64,000 nucleotides of DNA from Gyrodactylus bullatarudis (Eukaryota > Platyhelminthes > Monogenea > Gyrodactylidea > Gyrodactylidae): NCBI GenBank assembly GCA_012064415.1, contig SSNU01000020.1, positions 33,790-97,789 of the forward strand, read 5' to 3'. The position numbers were made by a program, and so were the translations under genes. Numbering within the stretch: the first letter of the stretch is position 1; each line of letters begins with the position of its first letter. A model generated the notes under the pieces. The model did not search any database. It saw only the letters and a program-made list of their open reading frames with translations, and was not told the origin of the DNA. Below are positions 1 through 11,439 of this stretch, one piece after another.

Positions 1-119
1 AATTAATTTTAAAAATTTGGGAAATTTGGAATTTTGGGAAATATCGTTTTTTCCAATTATCTCAGAAATTATAGTGAATTTTACAGGTCTGAGCACAGAT
101 TCGGGATCAGCGCAAAATT

Positions 120-688
120 TTACACCAGAATCAGTTTTATTTTACTTTTTACCGCAATTTTGAATTTTTCATGACTCCCTGTGTTATCAACTTCTGTTGA
201 CTTCTCGTTAGTTTCACTTTTATTCAACTCTGTAACTGTGGCTGTACTTCGAACTAGATTCGATTGCTTATCAGATTTAGCCAATTTGTCTTTGTTTTCA
301 TTATTGCATCCAGTTTCTATTCCTGTGTAGAAAAGAAAAGAAGGAAGCGTCTGCACTGTGTCCTTTTGCTTGGTTATGATGTCAGACTGTACTTTTGTAC
401 TTCAGTGTTAAGTTTTCTGGTTGTTTGTCCAACATATGAGGATCTACAGTCACAAACGAACTGATAGATTAAGTCTTTGTTTCTACCTTTGATGAGCTTG
501 GAAGTCTTTGAGATTAGTTTTAGCTTTCTGCCAGGGAATGTTCGTTTGGTGATGTTGGTCAACTTATTTTTCACAATAGATCTACTAATATTTCTTATTT
601 TAAATCTCATAATATTGGTCAAATCAATAAATAGAAGAGATAAATTAATACTCAGTTTTCTCCCGAATATTATTGAATATAATACCAA
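120..688 (-). pseudogene. Penelope-like element C-terminal fragment (GIY-YIG and tail)
   Basis: Broken 3' part of a PLE polyprotein. The upstream piece (688 to 374) reads through a basic region into YQFVCDCRSSYVGQTTRKL, the start of a PLE GIY-YIG nuclease (YVG in place of YIG) with its CxC pair. It then stops, and a second frame (356 to 120) carries a hydrophilic tail with SETNEKSTEVDN. That tail matches NCETNEKSTAVDN in the PLE tail near 32.15 kb, so the two pieces belong together and most of the nuclease domain between them is deleted. In intact PLEs this domain nicks DNA to prime reverse transcription. No RT domain is present. The family is clear from the motif; the frame break and missing catalytic Glu make it non-functional. 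Confidence 0.75.
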
Positions 689-1258
689 TCAATTAGAATC
701 GAATAAAGTCTATTTAATTGTTGATCATACTGTACAAAAGTGCCTTCTTGAAAATATTCAATAGAATCGATCCATCCTTCTTCCTAATTAGTTTTTCCAA
801 ATTTTAATTAAAATAAATTGTGATATTTAAAGACGCTTATTTTTTTATTTACTCACGTATATAGGAGTCCATGATTCACGCTAGATTGGATTAATGCTCA
901 TTCTAAGAAAAATAGTAAAAAGTTTCCTATTTTCTTTAAATTTGAGATTTTTTGTGTGAGGAAATAGGATTGTTGAATAAATACACAAAAATCTTGAAAC
1001 AAATTTGAAATTATAGATGCAACACAATACGGGAAAGGAAAAATTTAAGAATACGAATTTCCAACCCTGGGTTTACGTTCATTGGAAACTCGTACAGTGT
1101 ATAAACTAATTTTTACTTACTTAAATGGAAATTCACTTTTTATCCTGCATAATCAAAAAATCAGTCAAAAATTTATTGGAAAATATCGTAAACAGAGAAA
1201 GATTTATAAAGCATATTATCTGTAGGACAAATGAAGAGTGAGAAAATAACTAAATATT
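689..1258. other. AT-rich intergenic stretch, nothing recognised
   Basis: No ORF with recognisable motifs, no tRNA shape and no clear repeat. The sequence is strongly AT-rich. Confidence 0.5.
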
Positions 1259-1285
1259 CAGAAAGTAAAAAAGGATGCCGAAAAT

Positions 1286-1336
1286 GGGAGGAATAAGCGC
1301 TTTATTTCAGGCATACTCATCAGCCTCTTACATGCC
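1286..1336 (-). ncRNA. Hammerhead ribozyme (type I, PLE end)
   Basis: Minus strand. Core CTGATGA at 1317-1323 and GAAA at 1305-1308. Stem III is AUAA/UUAU with loop AGCGC. The cleavage site is predicted after U17 at 1292. Stem I is GAGG (1324-1327) with CCUC (1288-1291). An extra complement GGCAU (1332-1336) with AUGCC (1310-1314) spans the core. Stem II itself is very short, with 8 nt between CTGATGA and GAAA. All invariant core bases are present, so self-cleavage is plausible. Confidence 0.8.
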
Positions 1337-1694
1337 AAATATATAGTAAAATACAAAGAAAAATATAAGTTAATCTGATAGGCTCTCTCGTTGTGTTGGG
1401 GTACATCGGAAAATTTATCACATTGTCAATCGGGTAGGGTTTGTGATGATTGATATTTCCCACCCTAGGGTGGGGTACATTCTGATTACATATATGATAT
1501 ATGACTGTGTACATTTTCATATTAAGATACATTTACAGAGTTGTATCATTGAGAAATAATATATGTATAATATGTTCTATGTTAGCAGTGATATAGTTTC
1601 AATTTATCATAATTATAAAAGTTAAAAGAAAGTTTGAAAGAAAAGGTTAATGAACGTAATAGGTAGATTTTTTGATATCATTTGGGAGTAATGA

Positions 1695-1880
1695 TCATTG
1701 GCTGAAATACTTCGTGATTTTGTTGGTTTGTATTACTGTGTCCGAGTTTCGGTTTCTTTTTCTTGTTTCCTCTGGTTGACTGCTAGTTTCAATGACTGTT
1801 CTATTTCCGTTTCTCCTATTTGGCCAATTTAGACCTAACGTCTTTACAAGTTTCTTTTGCTTGCATAAGATTGGGTTCTC
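1695..1880 (-). pseudogene. PLE C-terminal tail with PIP-box-like end
   Basis: An open frame of about 60 codons on the minus strand, basic and hydrophilic (NRRNGNR, RKRNRNSD), ending in IQTNKITKYFSQ and a stop. Position and composition match the tails of the other PLEs here, which end SKRITEFLPATD and TQQIHKFFTANKQ. The motif xxxIxxFF resembles a PCNA-interacting peptide. The open frame continues to 1913, but that part reads into the inverted arm and is not PLE coding sequence. No RT or nuclease domain remains, so this is a fragment. Confidence 0.65.
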
Positions 1881-1978
1881 TCTATTTCCCACCCTAGGGT
1901 GGGGTAATATCAATCATCACAAACCCTACCCGATTGACAATGTGATAAATTTTCAGATGTACCCCAACACAACGAGAG

Positions 1979-2026
1979 AGCCAATCAGATTAACTTATAT
2001 TTTTCTTTGTATTTTACTATATATTT
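1979..2026 (+). promoter_or_regulatory. CCAAT plus TATA-like promoter of the PLE end
   Basis: GCCAATCAGA at about 1979-1988 is followed by TTATATTT (about 1995) and ATATATTT (about 2019), immediately upstream of the ribozyme. The same order recurs in the other PLE ends at about 46.2, 50.6, 59.0 and 62.0 kb. A Pol II core promoter is inferred from motif order and spacing; no start site is known. Confidence 0.45.
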
Positions 2027-2077
2027 GGCATGTAAGAGGCTGATGAGTATGCCTGAAATAAAGCGCTTATTCCTCCC
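2027..2077 (+). ncRNA. Hammerhead ribozyme (type I, inverted PLE end)
   Basis: Mirror copy of the ribozyme at 1286-1336. GGCAT 2027-2031, core CTGATGA 2040-2046, ATGCC 2049-2053, GAAA 2055-2058, stem III 2058-2070. Cleavage is predicted between 2071 and 2072. Stem I pairs GAGG just before the core with CCTC 2072-2075. CCAATCAG lies at 1981 and an AT-rich TATA-like run at 2016-2026, just upstream. Confidence 0.8.
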
Positions 2078-2258
2078 ATTTTCGGCATCCTTTTTTACTT
2101 TCTAAATATGCTCTCACCGTTTGCTCAATTGACTAATGATATTAAAAATCATTTCAACACAACTAAATATTCATTATTTCATCAGTTTCATGGAGGGAAG
2201 AGTTATCTTCTCTGCCCTTACTCAAATACGAGATAAAATTGCTTCATTGCAACAACTA

Positions 2259-2575
2259 GAATATACTACCTATTAGGGATATATCAATTTTTCTTGGTCA
2301 AAATCTAGTACCATCTAGAGTAACTAGATATTATTTAAAAATAAAAATGTAATACGTATGGCATTAAAAATATAGTTCTATCATGTATGTAAGCTGTCAG
2401 AAAGGAAAGATTTTCAGACGAACCAAATCAGAACATATTCATATGGATGTATTAACAGTAAAAGAGCTGACTGTAGCAAGGATCCACAACATATACTATC
2501 TATTAGGGATATATCAATTTTTTTAAATCAAAATTTGAAGAACTAGATACTATTTAAATATAAAAAAATACTGTT
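2259..2575 (+). repeat. Imperfect direct repeat, period about 230 bp
   Basis: The block containing CTATTAGGGATATATCAATT occurs near 2265 and again near 2495. Each is followed by related AT-rich sequence with an ACTAGATA motif. It lies just upstream of a PLE fragment; the function is unknown. Confidence 0.55.
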
Positions 2576-2681
2576 TCAAAAATTCCCCGTGGTGGTATTC
2601 AATTTTTATTTTTAGAAGAAATTTGAATTCGTCAAGCATCTTGATTAGTTAAAAATATTTTATCTAGTCCTCTATATCATA

Positions 2682-3316
2682 AAGTTGGCTTAGTAATTGG
2701 TCTAGGAAAGAGGATAAGAAGGATTGCTAGTCCAGAGGAATGGCCAAAAGAAATAGAAGAGTCAAAATTACGTTTAAATGAGAATGGTTATCTCAACTGA
2801 TTTGTAGACAAATGCATCAATATGTCTGATGATGTAGATGAAAGGGTCGACAGAGATGAAGGAGAGAAGACAACCATCTTCATGAAACTTAATTTTAAAG
2901 GTGACGGTTTCAGTAATGATGTAAGAAGACGACTGTTTAATCTTATTGATCAACATTATGATAATATAAGATTGAAAATTATATTTAAAACCCAAAGATT
3001 ATTCAGTTTAATCCATAAGGATTTACTAAAGCCTGAAGAAAAGACTCTTTTGATTTACAAATTCCGATGCGACTGTGGAGCTTCTTATATAGGACGTACG
3101 ATTAGGAAATTTACAACTAGGTCAAATGATCACCTTAAGAAGGATACAGCGGTGACAAGACACTTCAAACAGGAAAATCATGAGGCTTCGATTTCTAATT
3201 TCTCAATTTTGTCAAAAATTGTGGGTGATGACAGCACCGATTTGTGGGGGAAGGAAAAATTCTTTACTGATCACTTTAAACCAAACCTGTGTGTTCAGAA
3301 AAATTTACTCTTATAA
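2682..3316 (+). pseudogene. PLE 3' coding part: linker and GIY-YIG endonuclease
   Basis: The frame is open from about 2682 apart from one stop at 2798, and ends at 3316. It reads GLGKRIRRIASPEEW, then ENGY and FVDKCI, then the conserved linker FMKLNFKGDGFSNDVRRRL. The nuclease follows: YKFRCDCGASYIGRTIRKF (CxC pair, YIG, catalytic Arg region), NDHLKK, and KEKFFTDHFKP, which supplies the conserved Glu region. In PLEs this domain cuts the target DNA to start cDNA synthesis. The RT domain upstream is absent, so it is 5'-truncated. It is close to the palindrome copy at 20.3-20.65 kb (same FMKLNFKGDGFSND block). The nuclease fold itself appears intact apart from the upstream stop. Confidence 0.8.
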
Positions 3317-6019
3317 TCTTCAATTACCCTGGCCTATGTGAGCTTTTTCACTTTTCTTTTCACTGTTGCTATTTATTGAAGAGTTTTGGTGTTTTTTCAG
3401 CTCACATTATACTCTTATATTTTTCAACTTTTATTATACTTCTTTCAAAATTTGTAAAATATTATTTTCAATGAATTTAAAACTTTTATCATTATTTATG
3501 TGTCACTACTGATGAACCATAAAGAAATGTACATTTGGTGAATAAAAATTTTTCTTTTATAACTACAAATATGATTTTAAGCGGATTTTCGGACGTTTTT
3601 GATAAATTATCATATCAGTTTGATATATTTACAGGGATTCTTCGGCTTTTGAAAGGTGATGTCCTTATTTTGTATTCATAACTATAAAAAGCATGCCGAC
3701 AATTAAAATATTATTAATCATAAAATATTTATTTTGAAAAAATCTGAGGAATTTTTGTATATAATAAAGGAAATGCAAATGAATTATACTTCAGAATCAA
3801 GAAAAAATTTCACTAAGGATCAAAAAAAGTCACACGAAATTTGGTTTAAAATTTGAAATAAATCTTTCGAGATGAGTTCAAAGTTCTGTTAAGATAAGCC
3901 GTTCATGAAGCTTAATTTTGTCGAATTAAAAAAGAGAGTAACTTACAAATGCTGATTTCCTCCACTAATTATTAATATGAATTAATTTATCTCTCACATT
4001 GTGAAAATATTGCTATAAATAAATGAAAAATAATATATTCGAGTGATGAAAATTTTGTAAAATACCAAATAAAAATTTGGTAATTTTTCTATTTTCTGGT
4101 ATATATTGTGGGTTTAAGATTAATTAGATATTTTTGCTCAATATACTCGAAAATGCTTCAAATTTAAGTTTTGATTTGAAAGTTGTTTTGACAATGGAAA
4201 GCTGTTATTTCTATTTAGCCACATTTGAAAAACCCTTAAAATCTAATAAACATTAAATACAATCAGGTTTAATCAAATGACCAGTTGATGAAATTAATCT
4301 AATAATCTCGAAAAACATCTTCCACCTTCTCATAATTGCAAGAAAGTTATATTCAGAGGTATATCACTTTAAAAAATATAAAACCATTCTTTCAGGTCGA
4401 AAGATTATTTATATATTGTCTTAATTAAAGCAAAATAAATTTTTGGTAAATTAAAATACTTAGCTAAAAAAATAAATGGGTTATAAGAAAAAGATTTTAC
4501 CTAAAACAACACATTTTCACTGCTTAATCTATTCTTCGATTAAAAATTATTATAAACTCCAAACGTACTAAATTGAATAAATCTGATGAGATAGTCTTAC
4601 AGAAACAAATACGGAGTCTAAATAAACCCAATATTTATTCGATTCATGAGAAAATCACTGAAATCTTCGGTTTAGAGAAAGAAAATAATTTTGAGATAAA
4701 ATTGAAGGTATATAAAATTTTAAAATTGTAAATTACAATTGAATTTGTCAAACTGAATTAATCAAATTTTAGTTTTTCCATTTCATAAACATTTCCAAAA
4801 TGTACATGAATAGATTAAAACTTGCTTTAAGAACTTTAGTTTTCTCAAATATTTCACATAAAAATAAAATTTCTCAGACATAATATTTGAAAAGGTAGTT
4901 TTTCTATTGCGGCTAAAATCTGACCGATAAGATTCAAGGTCACCTAGAATGTGCGAAATTTTGTATTTATCAACAGATTTCATTTGTTTATGATTTTTAC
5001 TAATGAAAATAAGCTCAATTTTCAATTTTTTGATTACTTTCTCAAAAAATATTAATAAAATGGGCTTGTCAGCTTGTAATACAACTGTGAAATTAATTAC
5101 ACTAAAAGTCCTAAAAAGTGTAAATAAGTATAACTCTCTCATAAAAAAACTTTTGAAGTTCTATTCTTGAGTATGTCCATGAATTTTAATTAAAAGGTAA
5201 AGATTTGTTAAGTTAACATATATACCATCACGTGCATTCAAGATAAATGTATGACAAAGATTTATTCTAAATAGTCATGTCAACGTGTGTCTGTCAATCT
5301 CTCTGAGTTCCCCCAAATTTTTAGACGGGATACAGAGGTTAACGCATGGGAAAAGAGGGCGATACACACAAGGTTTGACAAAAAAGGGATTACGAAAGTA
5401 TTGCAAGGGGGAGAAATTTAATTTATGTACATCACATACGCACATATTATGAAAGCATTCAACAAGGGATGACACATTCTGTGATTGTGTATAATGAATA
5501 AAAATAAAGACTTTTTGGGATTATTAATCTCAATCATTTAAAATCTGAAATAAGTTTAAAAATAAAATTGCAGCCATAAATTCTGAAATATAGAGTTGAA
5601 AACTTATCCATGGACTAAAATCTGACCTAAGCTCTTTTTGCTAAAGCTACTTCCTGCTATTAAAGAGAGATATTTCGAAGTTTAATTAATCAGAAATATA
5701 AGTTGAGCTTATCTAAAAAATCTAGTAAAACATGGAAAACTCTTGAAACTCATTGTACTGGGTAGGATTTTTCGGAAGAATATTGCTTCGTTCTGATTGG
5801 CCGAACAATAACGTAATTCTATTAGTCCAAATCGTAGTGAGAGTTACACTTCAATTTGAGTCACTTTTACCTGTTTGCACTTATCGATAGCTTCCTTCAC
5901 TTTAGGGAAATCAGTCAATATCTGAACTTTCTTATTAATATCATTGGTAGAATCGTCACAAGAGACTATATTCCTAAAGAAATAGTAACGTTCTGAACGA
6001 TCAAATCTCTGCTGGTACT
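3317..6019. other. AT-rich stretch without supported genes
   Basis: Open frames such as 4783-5142 (minus, 119 codons) and 5275-5475 (minus) have no recognisable motif and a composition expected of chance ORFs in AT-rich DNA. I see no transposon ends or RNA genes here. Confidence 0.5.
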
Positions 6020-6770
6020 CAATCAATAAAACCACTACCCACCACCTCCAAAGTCCAACAAACTCAAACCCGCTCTCCTGTAATTAAATTTACTCGCACC
6101 AAGCCAGCAACGGTCAATCCTAATAATGGTTCAAACTCTTATACCTTGAACACCCCAATCGGTGCCCGTCCACATCATCATTCAATTTCTCTCACCCTTT
6201 ATCTAATACTAGTACAAATGAAGGCTCCACCTCAAATCAACTACCCAAAAGACCTCGAGTGCAAAGCCCATCCAAATGGGAAAACTTTAACCAAGCCAAT
6301 CTCACCATTATACTTTGGAATATTAGATCCATTTTACCATCCATGTTCTACCTCAAAAAACTCGCAGCAAAACATGAACCAAGCCTTATCCTCATTACTG
6401 AATCATGGCTCAAACCGTGTATCAAGTCTGATGACATAAATACTTCAAACTATAAAATTATTCGCGCTGAGCGCACTTTCTCCAAGGGCGGAGGTGTATT
6501 AGCATACATATCTACCGATATTACTTTCAACCTTGTCTCAGCTAATGACCGACCAGAAATCTTAATATTCAATATTCTTGAATCCAAACTCAATTTCAGT
6601 GCCTCTATAATGCTCATCTACAACCCTCCACCAACAAATCGTATCTCGGAACTCAAAATAATCAACTGCATACAATCACACTCTAATCAACTCCTCGCTA
6701 ATATTATCCTCTGCGGTGATCTTAACAAGCGAGAATACTGCCCCAGTCATTTAGAGATAATTAGACTTTT
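6020..6770 (+). pseudogene. LINE ORF1 tail/ORF2 start: AP-endonuclease fragment
   Basis: From 6259 the frame shows the order of a non-LTR retrotransposon EEP endonuclease: IILWNIRSILPS (first Asn block), LILITESWL (catalytic Glu region), SKGGGVLAYIS (GGG loop) and IILCGDLN (GDxN). It then runs into a stop. The domain nicks target DNA in LINE insertion. Upstream, 6020-6250 is unusually C-rich for the window, with a Pro/Thr/Asn-rich reading frame like the end of a LINE ORF1. The RT domain is missing; the break after GDLN adjoins a Tc1 relic. It belongs to the CR1/Jockey-like group by motif style, but the exact clade is uncertain. Confidence 0.75.
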
Positions 6771-6839
6771 TTGAGGATACAAATTATCAGCTTCAGTCTT
6801 ACATAAGATCAACTCTTATTCTTGAAAATTTCCAAACAG

Positions 6840-7320
6840 AACTTGATGAATTGAAGTATTCTAGGTCAAAAAATTACCAGAAACAACGTGCGATAGAGCT
6901 TCGGAAAGATGGGCTAAGCCTAAGAAAAATTGCGAATTGTATTGGATGCACTACAAAAACTATAAGCAGGCTGTTCATAAAAAAACCCTTGACAAAGAAA
7001 GGTCTAAAGCAATTAGTTCCCAATTAAGTTATAGTGAAAAACAAATATTCGGCAGTAAATAAGAAATACACTTCATCCAGAATAAAATCTGAATTGTAAG
7101 CATAAGTAAAATTCAGAGAACTTAAAAAAAATCCAAGTCTTCATTGGGGTAAACCTAAGAATACTCCAAATCTGAGTTCTAGAGACATGGAATCAAGAAA
7201 TAGTTTGGCTTATAAAAAACAGATTGGGGCAGAGTTATCTTTTCTGACAAGAAAAATTTCAATCTTGATGGTACAGATGAGCTAAATTCTACAATAGCAC
7301 AACACCCAGAAAATGCAACT
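6840..7320 (+). pseudogene. Tc1/mariner transposase relic
   Basis: The N-terminal helix-turn-helix is readable: AIELRKDGLSLRKIANCIG followed by CTTKTISRLF. About 170 bp on, a second piece gives NPSLHWGKPK and, after a frame change, WGRVIFSDKKNFNLDG. That is the first catalytic Asp region of Tc1-type transposases. The closing QQD and E motifs are absent. It resembles the Tc1 element at 46.5-47.8 kb (FSDKKKFNLDG), so both probably belong to the same or sister families. It is heavily broken by stops and frameshifts. Confidence 0.65.
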
Positions 7321-7329
7321 TATGCTTTA

Positions 7330-7850
7330 CAAGTTGTTAGTTTATATAAAAAATTATTATTGAATAACCAAATTTATATATTAACGCAAAGAAATACACA
7401 CATAACAGATTGTTTGATGAATCTTAGTTCGCCATACATTGATTAGATATTCCAATAAACTCATCCAATACCCTTTTGCTGAAAATTTGCTTATTTAACC
7501 ATCAAATAAAATTAATTTATCTCACTACTGAATGATTTGTTTCAGTCCAATTGAGTTGTTGAGAGAGATCCAAGTATCTTTACCCTGGATAGTCATGTCG
7601 AAAAATTATTGGAAGGTTTCAAATCCTTAGCCTTTTAAAACAATATGAAAAAGAGTAAAAGTATTTCATATTATTTCCGAAAAGCATTGAGGAACTTGAC
7701 ATCATTAGCCCTATCGTTCCTATATCTGAAATAACCTTGGAGAATGTCTACAAGTTAAATCCCGTAAACCTCATGGCCAGTTTCAATTTGAGGAAGGATG
7801 CTATTCATCTATGTCAATGTCCTGATCTTATTGCTGTTCATCCTTAGCAT
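7330..7850 (+). other. Unassigned stretch with one 58-codon open block
   Basis: A readable block near 7675-7850 on the plus strand (PKSIEELDIISPIVPISE, later LCQCPDLIAVHP) ends at a stop. I do not recognise it. It lies between Tc1 and Merlin relics and could be part of another decayed element. Confidence 0.25.
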
Positions 7851-7859
7851 GAATGACTA

Positions 7860-8415
7860 CAAACGATGCAGCTGAATAGAAGATTGTTAGATTCTCCTTT
7901 TATTGCAACAAATACAGAAAGTTTGTGAGCATAATACAAGGTGAGATAATAATTTAATTTCTTAGGCACTTTTTTCGAAGACTCAAAATTGGCTTTCATA
8001 CAGATCTTGGTTGTTTGCTATTGTGTTATCAAAACAGGCTTTAACTTAAGATGCATCCAAGACAACGTCAAGCAAAACCGCAGTTAATTGGATCAATTTT
8101 GTTAGAGACATATTTGTCAACAAATTCTTTGATTAAGACAATGTTGTTGGAGGATTTGCAAAGGAAGTTTAGATTGAAGAGACGCACATTGTAAACCGGA
8201 AGTATCACCGAGGTCGACAACTTGCAACTCAGGTTTGGATCTCCAGTGGAGTCGAAGAAGATGGGCAAGTTTTCATGAAAGTGGTTGAAAAAGGAGACAG
8301 AGAAACGCTTAATGGATTGATAAGAAAACACATTGCCAAGGCTCGTGTCTGCGATGATTGGAAAGCCTATTCTGGCATCGGAAAATATGGCTACTCTAGA
8401 TCAGTGGTTGCATAA
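7860..8415 (+). pseudogene. Merlin (ISXO2/IS1016-like) transposase relic
   Basis: The plus strand from about 8147 reads RKYHRGRQLATQVWISSGVE, then VEKGDRETLNGLIRKHI and VCDDWKAYSGIGKYGYSRS. This is the ISXO2-like DDE core: the KYHRGR block after the first acidic site, W-S-G, and the DDWKAYSG block holding the second Asp. The first Asp region is mutated (a stop then IEETHI where IDES is usual). Upstream, after a possible GT-AG intron of about 33 bp (near 7940-7970), comes GTFFEDSKLAFIQ, matching the FEGSKLPL region of Merlin transposases. It encodes a cut-and-paste transposase remnant with several stops. The identification rests on three ordered motifs. Confidence 0.65.
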
Positions 8416-8789
8416 GTATGAATTTTTAAATGCTGAAGAGTTTCATAAAAATCGAATTTATCGATAGAAATCATTTAAATTGAGCTATGTTTAGCTTCTC
8501 AACCTCATCAATTTTATCAAGTTTAATATATAGTCCTTCCATCGATCAGTTTCGGGTATAACATATCTTTAGTAGACTTGGATCTTACATATTTAAGTTA
8601 TTTTAAATTAAGCTTCGGGAAATTCCTGCAAAAATTATTGCTATAAATTTGCAGAAATAAAGAATTTTAAACAAAAAAGTTTATTTGCATATTCTCATAA
8701 ATTTAATACAAATATCAAGTTGGTCTGATGAGATCCGGTAAAATATAAGCTCAATCACTAAATATTCACTCGAACTCTAATTCCTCATG

Positions 8790-10848
8790 AAGATATCTTC
8801 ATCATCAGGAAATATTTTAGAAGAAGCTCGGCATAATTTTCCATAAAATGTGAACCTCCCGAATTCTTCCTATCCCCACAAGAAGTACCTTGCCATTACT
8901 ACAAAATTGCAGGAGAAGATGGCCCACCTCGAGTTTTATAGTCATTGTCTTGATTGTCAAAAGTTCAACAGCTATGTCTGGACTAAGCTCAAAAATTCGC
9001 GCCAGCCTCTCACAACTGACAATGCTATGGAATTAGTCACGAAATGGACGATTGAACATCGATCGAAAATTGAATAACATCAATTTCAGAAGTCAGCAGC
9101 CTTTAATACAATGGATCCACTTCCAGATGACATTAAAGACAAAGTTCTGACAGTGGTGAACGAAATCACCTAGAAACAAAGATGATGCTTTCTTTCCTGA
9201 TCATAATCTAGTTGTTTTAATTTTTCAGATAAAGAAATTTCTCTGAAGGCAAAACAAGTATTAAGTCTTGGACCGACATTTTGCATTCCTAACAAAGCCA
9301 AAGTGCATGTGGAAACAGATATTGGTTTCGAAACATTCCTGGAATCGACAGAAAAGTTAACCGCAAGTTCTAAAGATGTTAAAGACCGTTTCAACACAGT
9401 AGCTAGAGACGCTTGGCAACAATTTGAACAGAAAATCATTGACTTCCCCTACGTGACCAAAAGCCATTTCGAAGCCCTCAATGACCTAAGAAAAGATCCA
9501 GACATCTTACTATGCCATCTTGACAAATGAACTGGAATTGTGATTGTAATTAAACACGATTATGTCCAGAAAGAAAAATTGCTTCCATCAGACAGATCCA
9601 GATTCAGACCTGTCAAAGGATTTCAGCAAGCAGTTTCCATGAAGATCGAATGTTTGTTAGAGAAAGGTTACATCGATGATGATACAGCAAATTCAATCAG
9701 GCCCACATCAGGTGAGATTAGTCGACTCTACCTTTTGCCAAAGGTACACAAGGATAAAAGTGATGGTTTGAAATATCGTCCAATTTTCGACATGTCAGCC
9801 ACAGCTAACCGAAATCTTGACCCCCCTGAGAAACGAGTTGTGCAAATATTCGGCGAAAGATTCAGTGGAGTTTCTGTCCAAACTACTAGATGTGAACTTT
9901 GAATCATCTAAAATGATGTCCTTTGGTGTCAGTTCGTTTTTTATAAAAGTACCATTAAGAGAAACGGTAGAGTTTATAAATGAGAAACTTGTCACATTTC
10001 CATCTATTTGCAGAATTCCTCCAAACGTTATTTCTGACCTGATTATGATGACTGTTCAAAATATTGATTTTGAATTTTGTGGAGTCGTGATGGGTAGTCC
10101 AATCGGTCCTCTACTTGCTGACATATTCCTCGCATCACTGGAGTTAGGAAAGATGAATGATTTGGTTGTTGAATGTCGCCTCTACTTCTGATACATAGAC
10201 GATACCTTCTTAGTTCTTGATCAGAATGCCGATACAAAGATGATCTTGGATAAATTGAATAACATGCATCCAAATATCGAATTCACGTCCGAAGAGGAAG
10301 ATGAGGGTTCCCTGAATTTTCTAGATGTTTTTGTGACAAAAGTGAATGAAGTAGCTCAAACGAGAATCTACAGAAAGAAATCCGTGCTAACACAGTTCTA
10401 ACCCTTCTTAAGTTACAGTCCCGCGTGTCAGAAGAAAAGTTTAGTCAGAAACGAAATTTTGAAAATAGGGAGAACAACGTCCGAATTGAAAAAAATCTGA
10501 GGACAAAGAGATTTAAAGAAGTTACTAATGATAGATGAGTACCCTGAGGCGTTTATCGATAAAAATTCAATTTTGCGACAGAAAGCTGAAAACGATGTTG
10601 AGGAACTGACTCCTATTTACCTGAAAATACCGTTCAAAGGAGATGCTGCCCATCAGGTGCTAAACAACAAGCTGCAGGAGATAACAAAGAAGGCATTCCC
10701 AGGATACAGACAACAAATCTTAAATAAGACAACAAAGCTGCTACCAGAACGAAACAAGGACCAAATACCCTGGTTCGAAAGAAAGGGGATGATCTACCAG
10801 TTTAACCCTTTCGATACCATAGCTGAACGAATAAAGTTTCAGGCTTAA
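8790..10848 (+). pseudogene. PLE polyprotein, nearly complete RT, broken
   Basis: Ordered PLE blocks across several frames. N-terminal region 8850-9077 (HLEFYSHCLD). From 9240, LGPTFCIPNKAKVHVETDIG, then FETFLES and ALNDLRKDPDILLCHLDK, a stop, TGIVIV, and LYLLPKVHKDKSDGLKYRP. The finger-palm region follows from 9930: VPLRETVEFINEKL and VMGSPIGPLLADIFLASLE. The catalytic YIDDTFLV (about 10190-10215) comes right after a stop. Then NFLDVFVTK and the linker YLKIPFKGDAAHQ, ending at MIYQF, the first residues of the missing GIY-YIG domain. In-frame stops and shifts lie near 9528, 9830, 10189, 10400 and 10500. It is closest to the minus-strand PLE at 26.7-29.6 kb, sharing LGPxFCxPN and LRxxPDxLxCxLDKxTGI. 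Confidence 0.85.
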
Positions 10849-11439
10849 TTCTCTCACAGAATTACCTAAAATGTGATGATAAAAAACATTTACTAGGACA
10901 AAATTTTATGAAAATCTTTACTAACACATAATTTCATCAGGGTCTGATTTATATTGAAATTCCCATCTACTGGTGAGTAATTTAGAGTGAAACTTTGCCA
11001 ATGAAGGGATTTATTTGAAAGTTAATTGTTTCAAAAACTCAATTAATATCAAAAAGGATATCTTTTGAATTTCATTCTTATCTTATTACAAAATAACCTA
11101 GATATTGAAGAATTAAGGTTAAAATGGGGTTGAAAATTGCTCCATTTTCACGAGACTATTGATGGAACTGCTCATTGATTTCATGCATAAAAAATATACC
11201 TTGTTTTGGATTAACTATTCAGCTTCTACGGAAATTAATCTTATTATCTCTGAACATTGATAAGTTTAATAATTTCAATCAAAAAGAATCATGAATTAAG
11301 GAATTCTACTTCCTTCGGTAAAAGTTCAAATATCTATGGCATTCTTATGCCTGGCTAGCAAAAATATAGCATGATAGCAAACTAAGATAGTTTGTGATAT
11401 ACTATCAAAAAATAATCATAAAAAAATGTTTCAAAATCA
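10849..11439. other. AT-rich stretch, nothing recognised
   Basis: Downstream of the broken PLE. No coding motif, end structure or RNA gene was seen. Confidence 0.45.

Larger units (their letters stand above)
1259..2104 (-). mobile_element. Short PLE relic with inverted pseudo-LTR ends
   Basis: Two arms of about 210 bp (1259-1478 and 1888-2104) are near-perfect reverse complements. Each holds, reading outward, a CCAATCAG box, TATA-like AT runs and a hammerhead ribozyme, and ends with a GGCATCCTTTTTTAC tail. The inner ends carry the palindrome CCCACCCTAGGGTGGGG. Between the arms, on the minus strand, lies a PLE C-terminal tail. A 5'-truncated PLE with an inverted end copy upstream is a known outcome of PLE retrotransposition, which explains the structure. 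What is seen: the arms and motifs. What is inferred: that the minus-strand arm at 1259-1478 is the true 3' end and the other arm is the inverted copy. Confidence 0.75.

Noticed and set aside
1261..2104. Inverted ends as TIRs of a cut-and-paste DNA transposon
   Set aside because: The ends contain a hammerhead and promoter as in PLE pseudo-LTRs, and a PLE C-terminal tail lies directly inside in the expected orientation. For 46-50 and 59-62 kb the origin is less certain.
2822..3316. Free-standing GIY-YIG homing endonuclease
   Set aside because: The linker FMKLNFKGDGF and upstream blocks show it is the C-terminal domain of a Penelope-like element.
4783..5142. 119-codon minus-strand ORF as a host gene
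   Set aside because: No recognisable motif, strongly AT-driven composition (Phe/Lys/Ile) and no supporting context.
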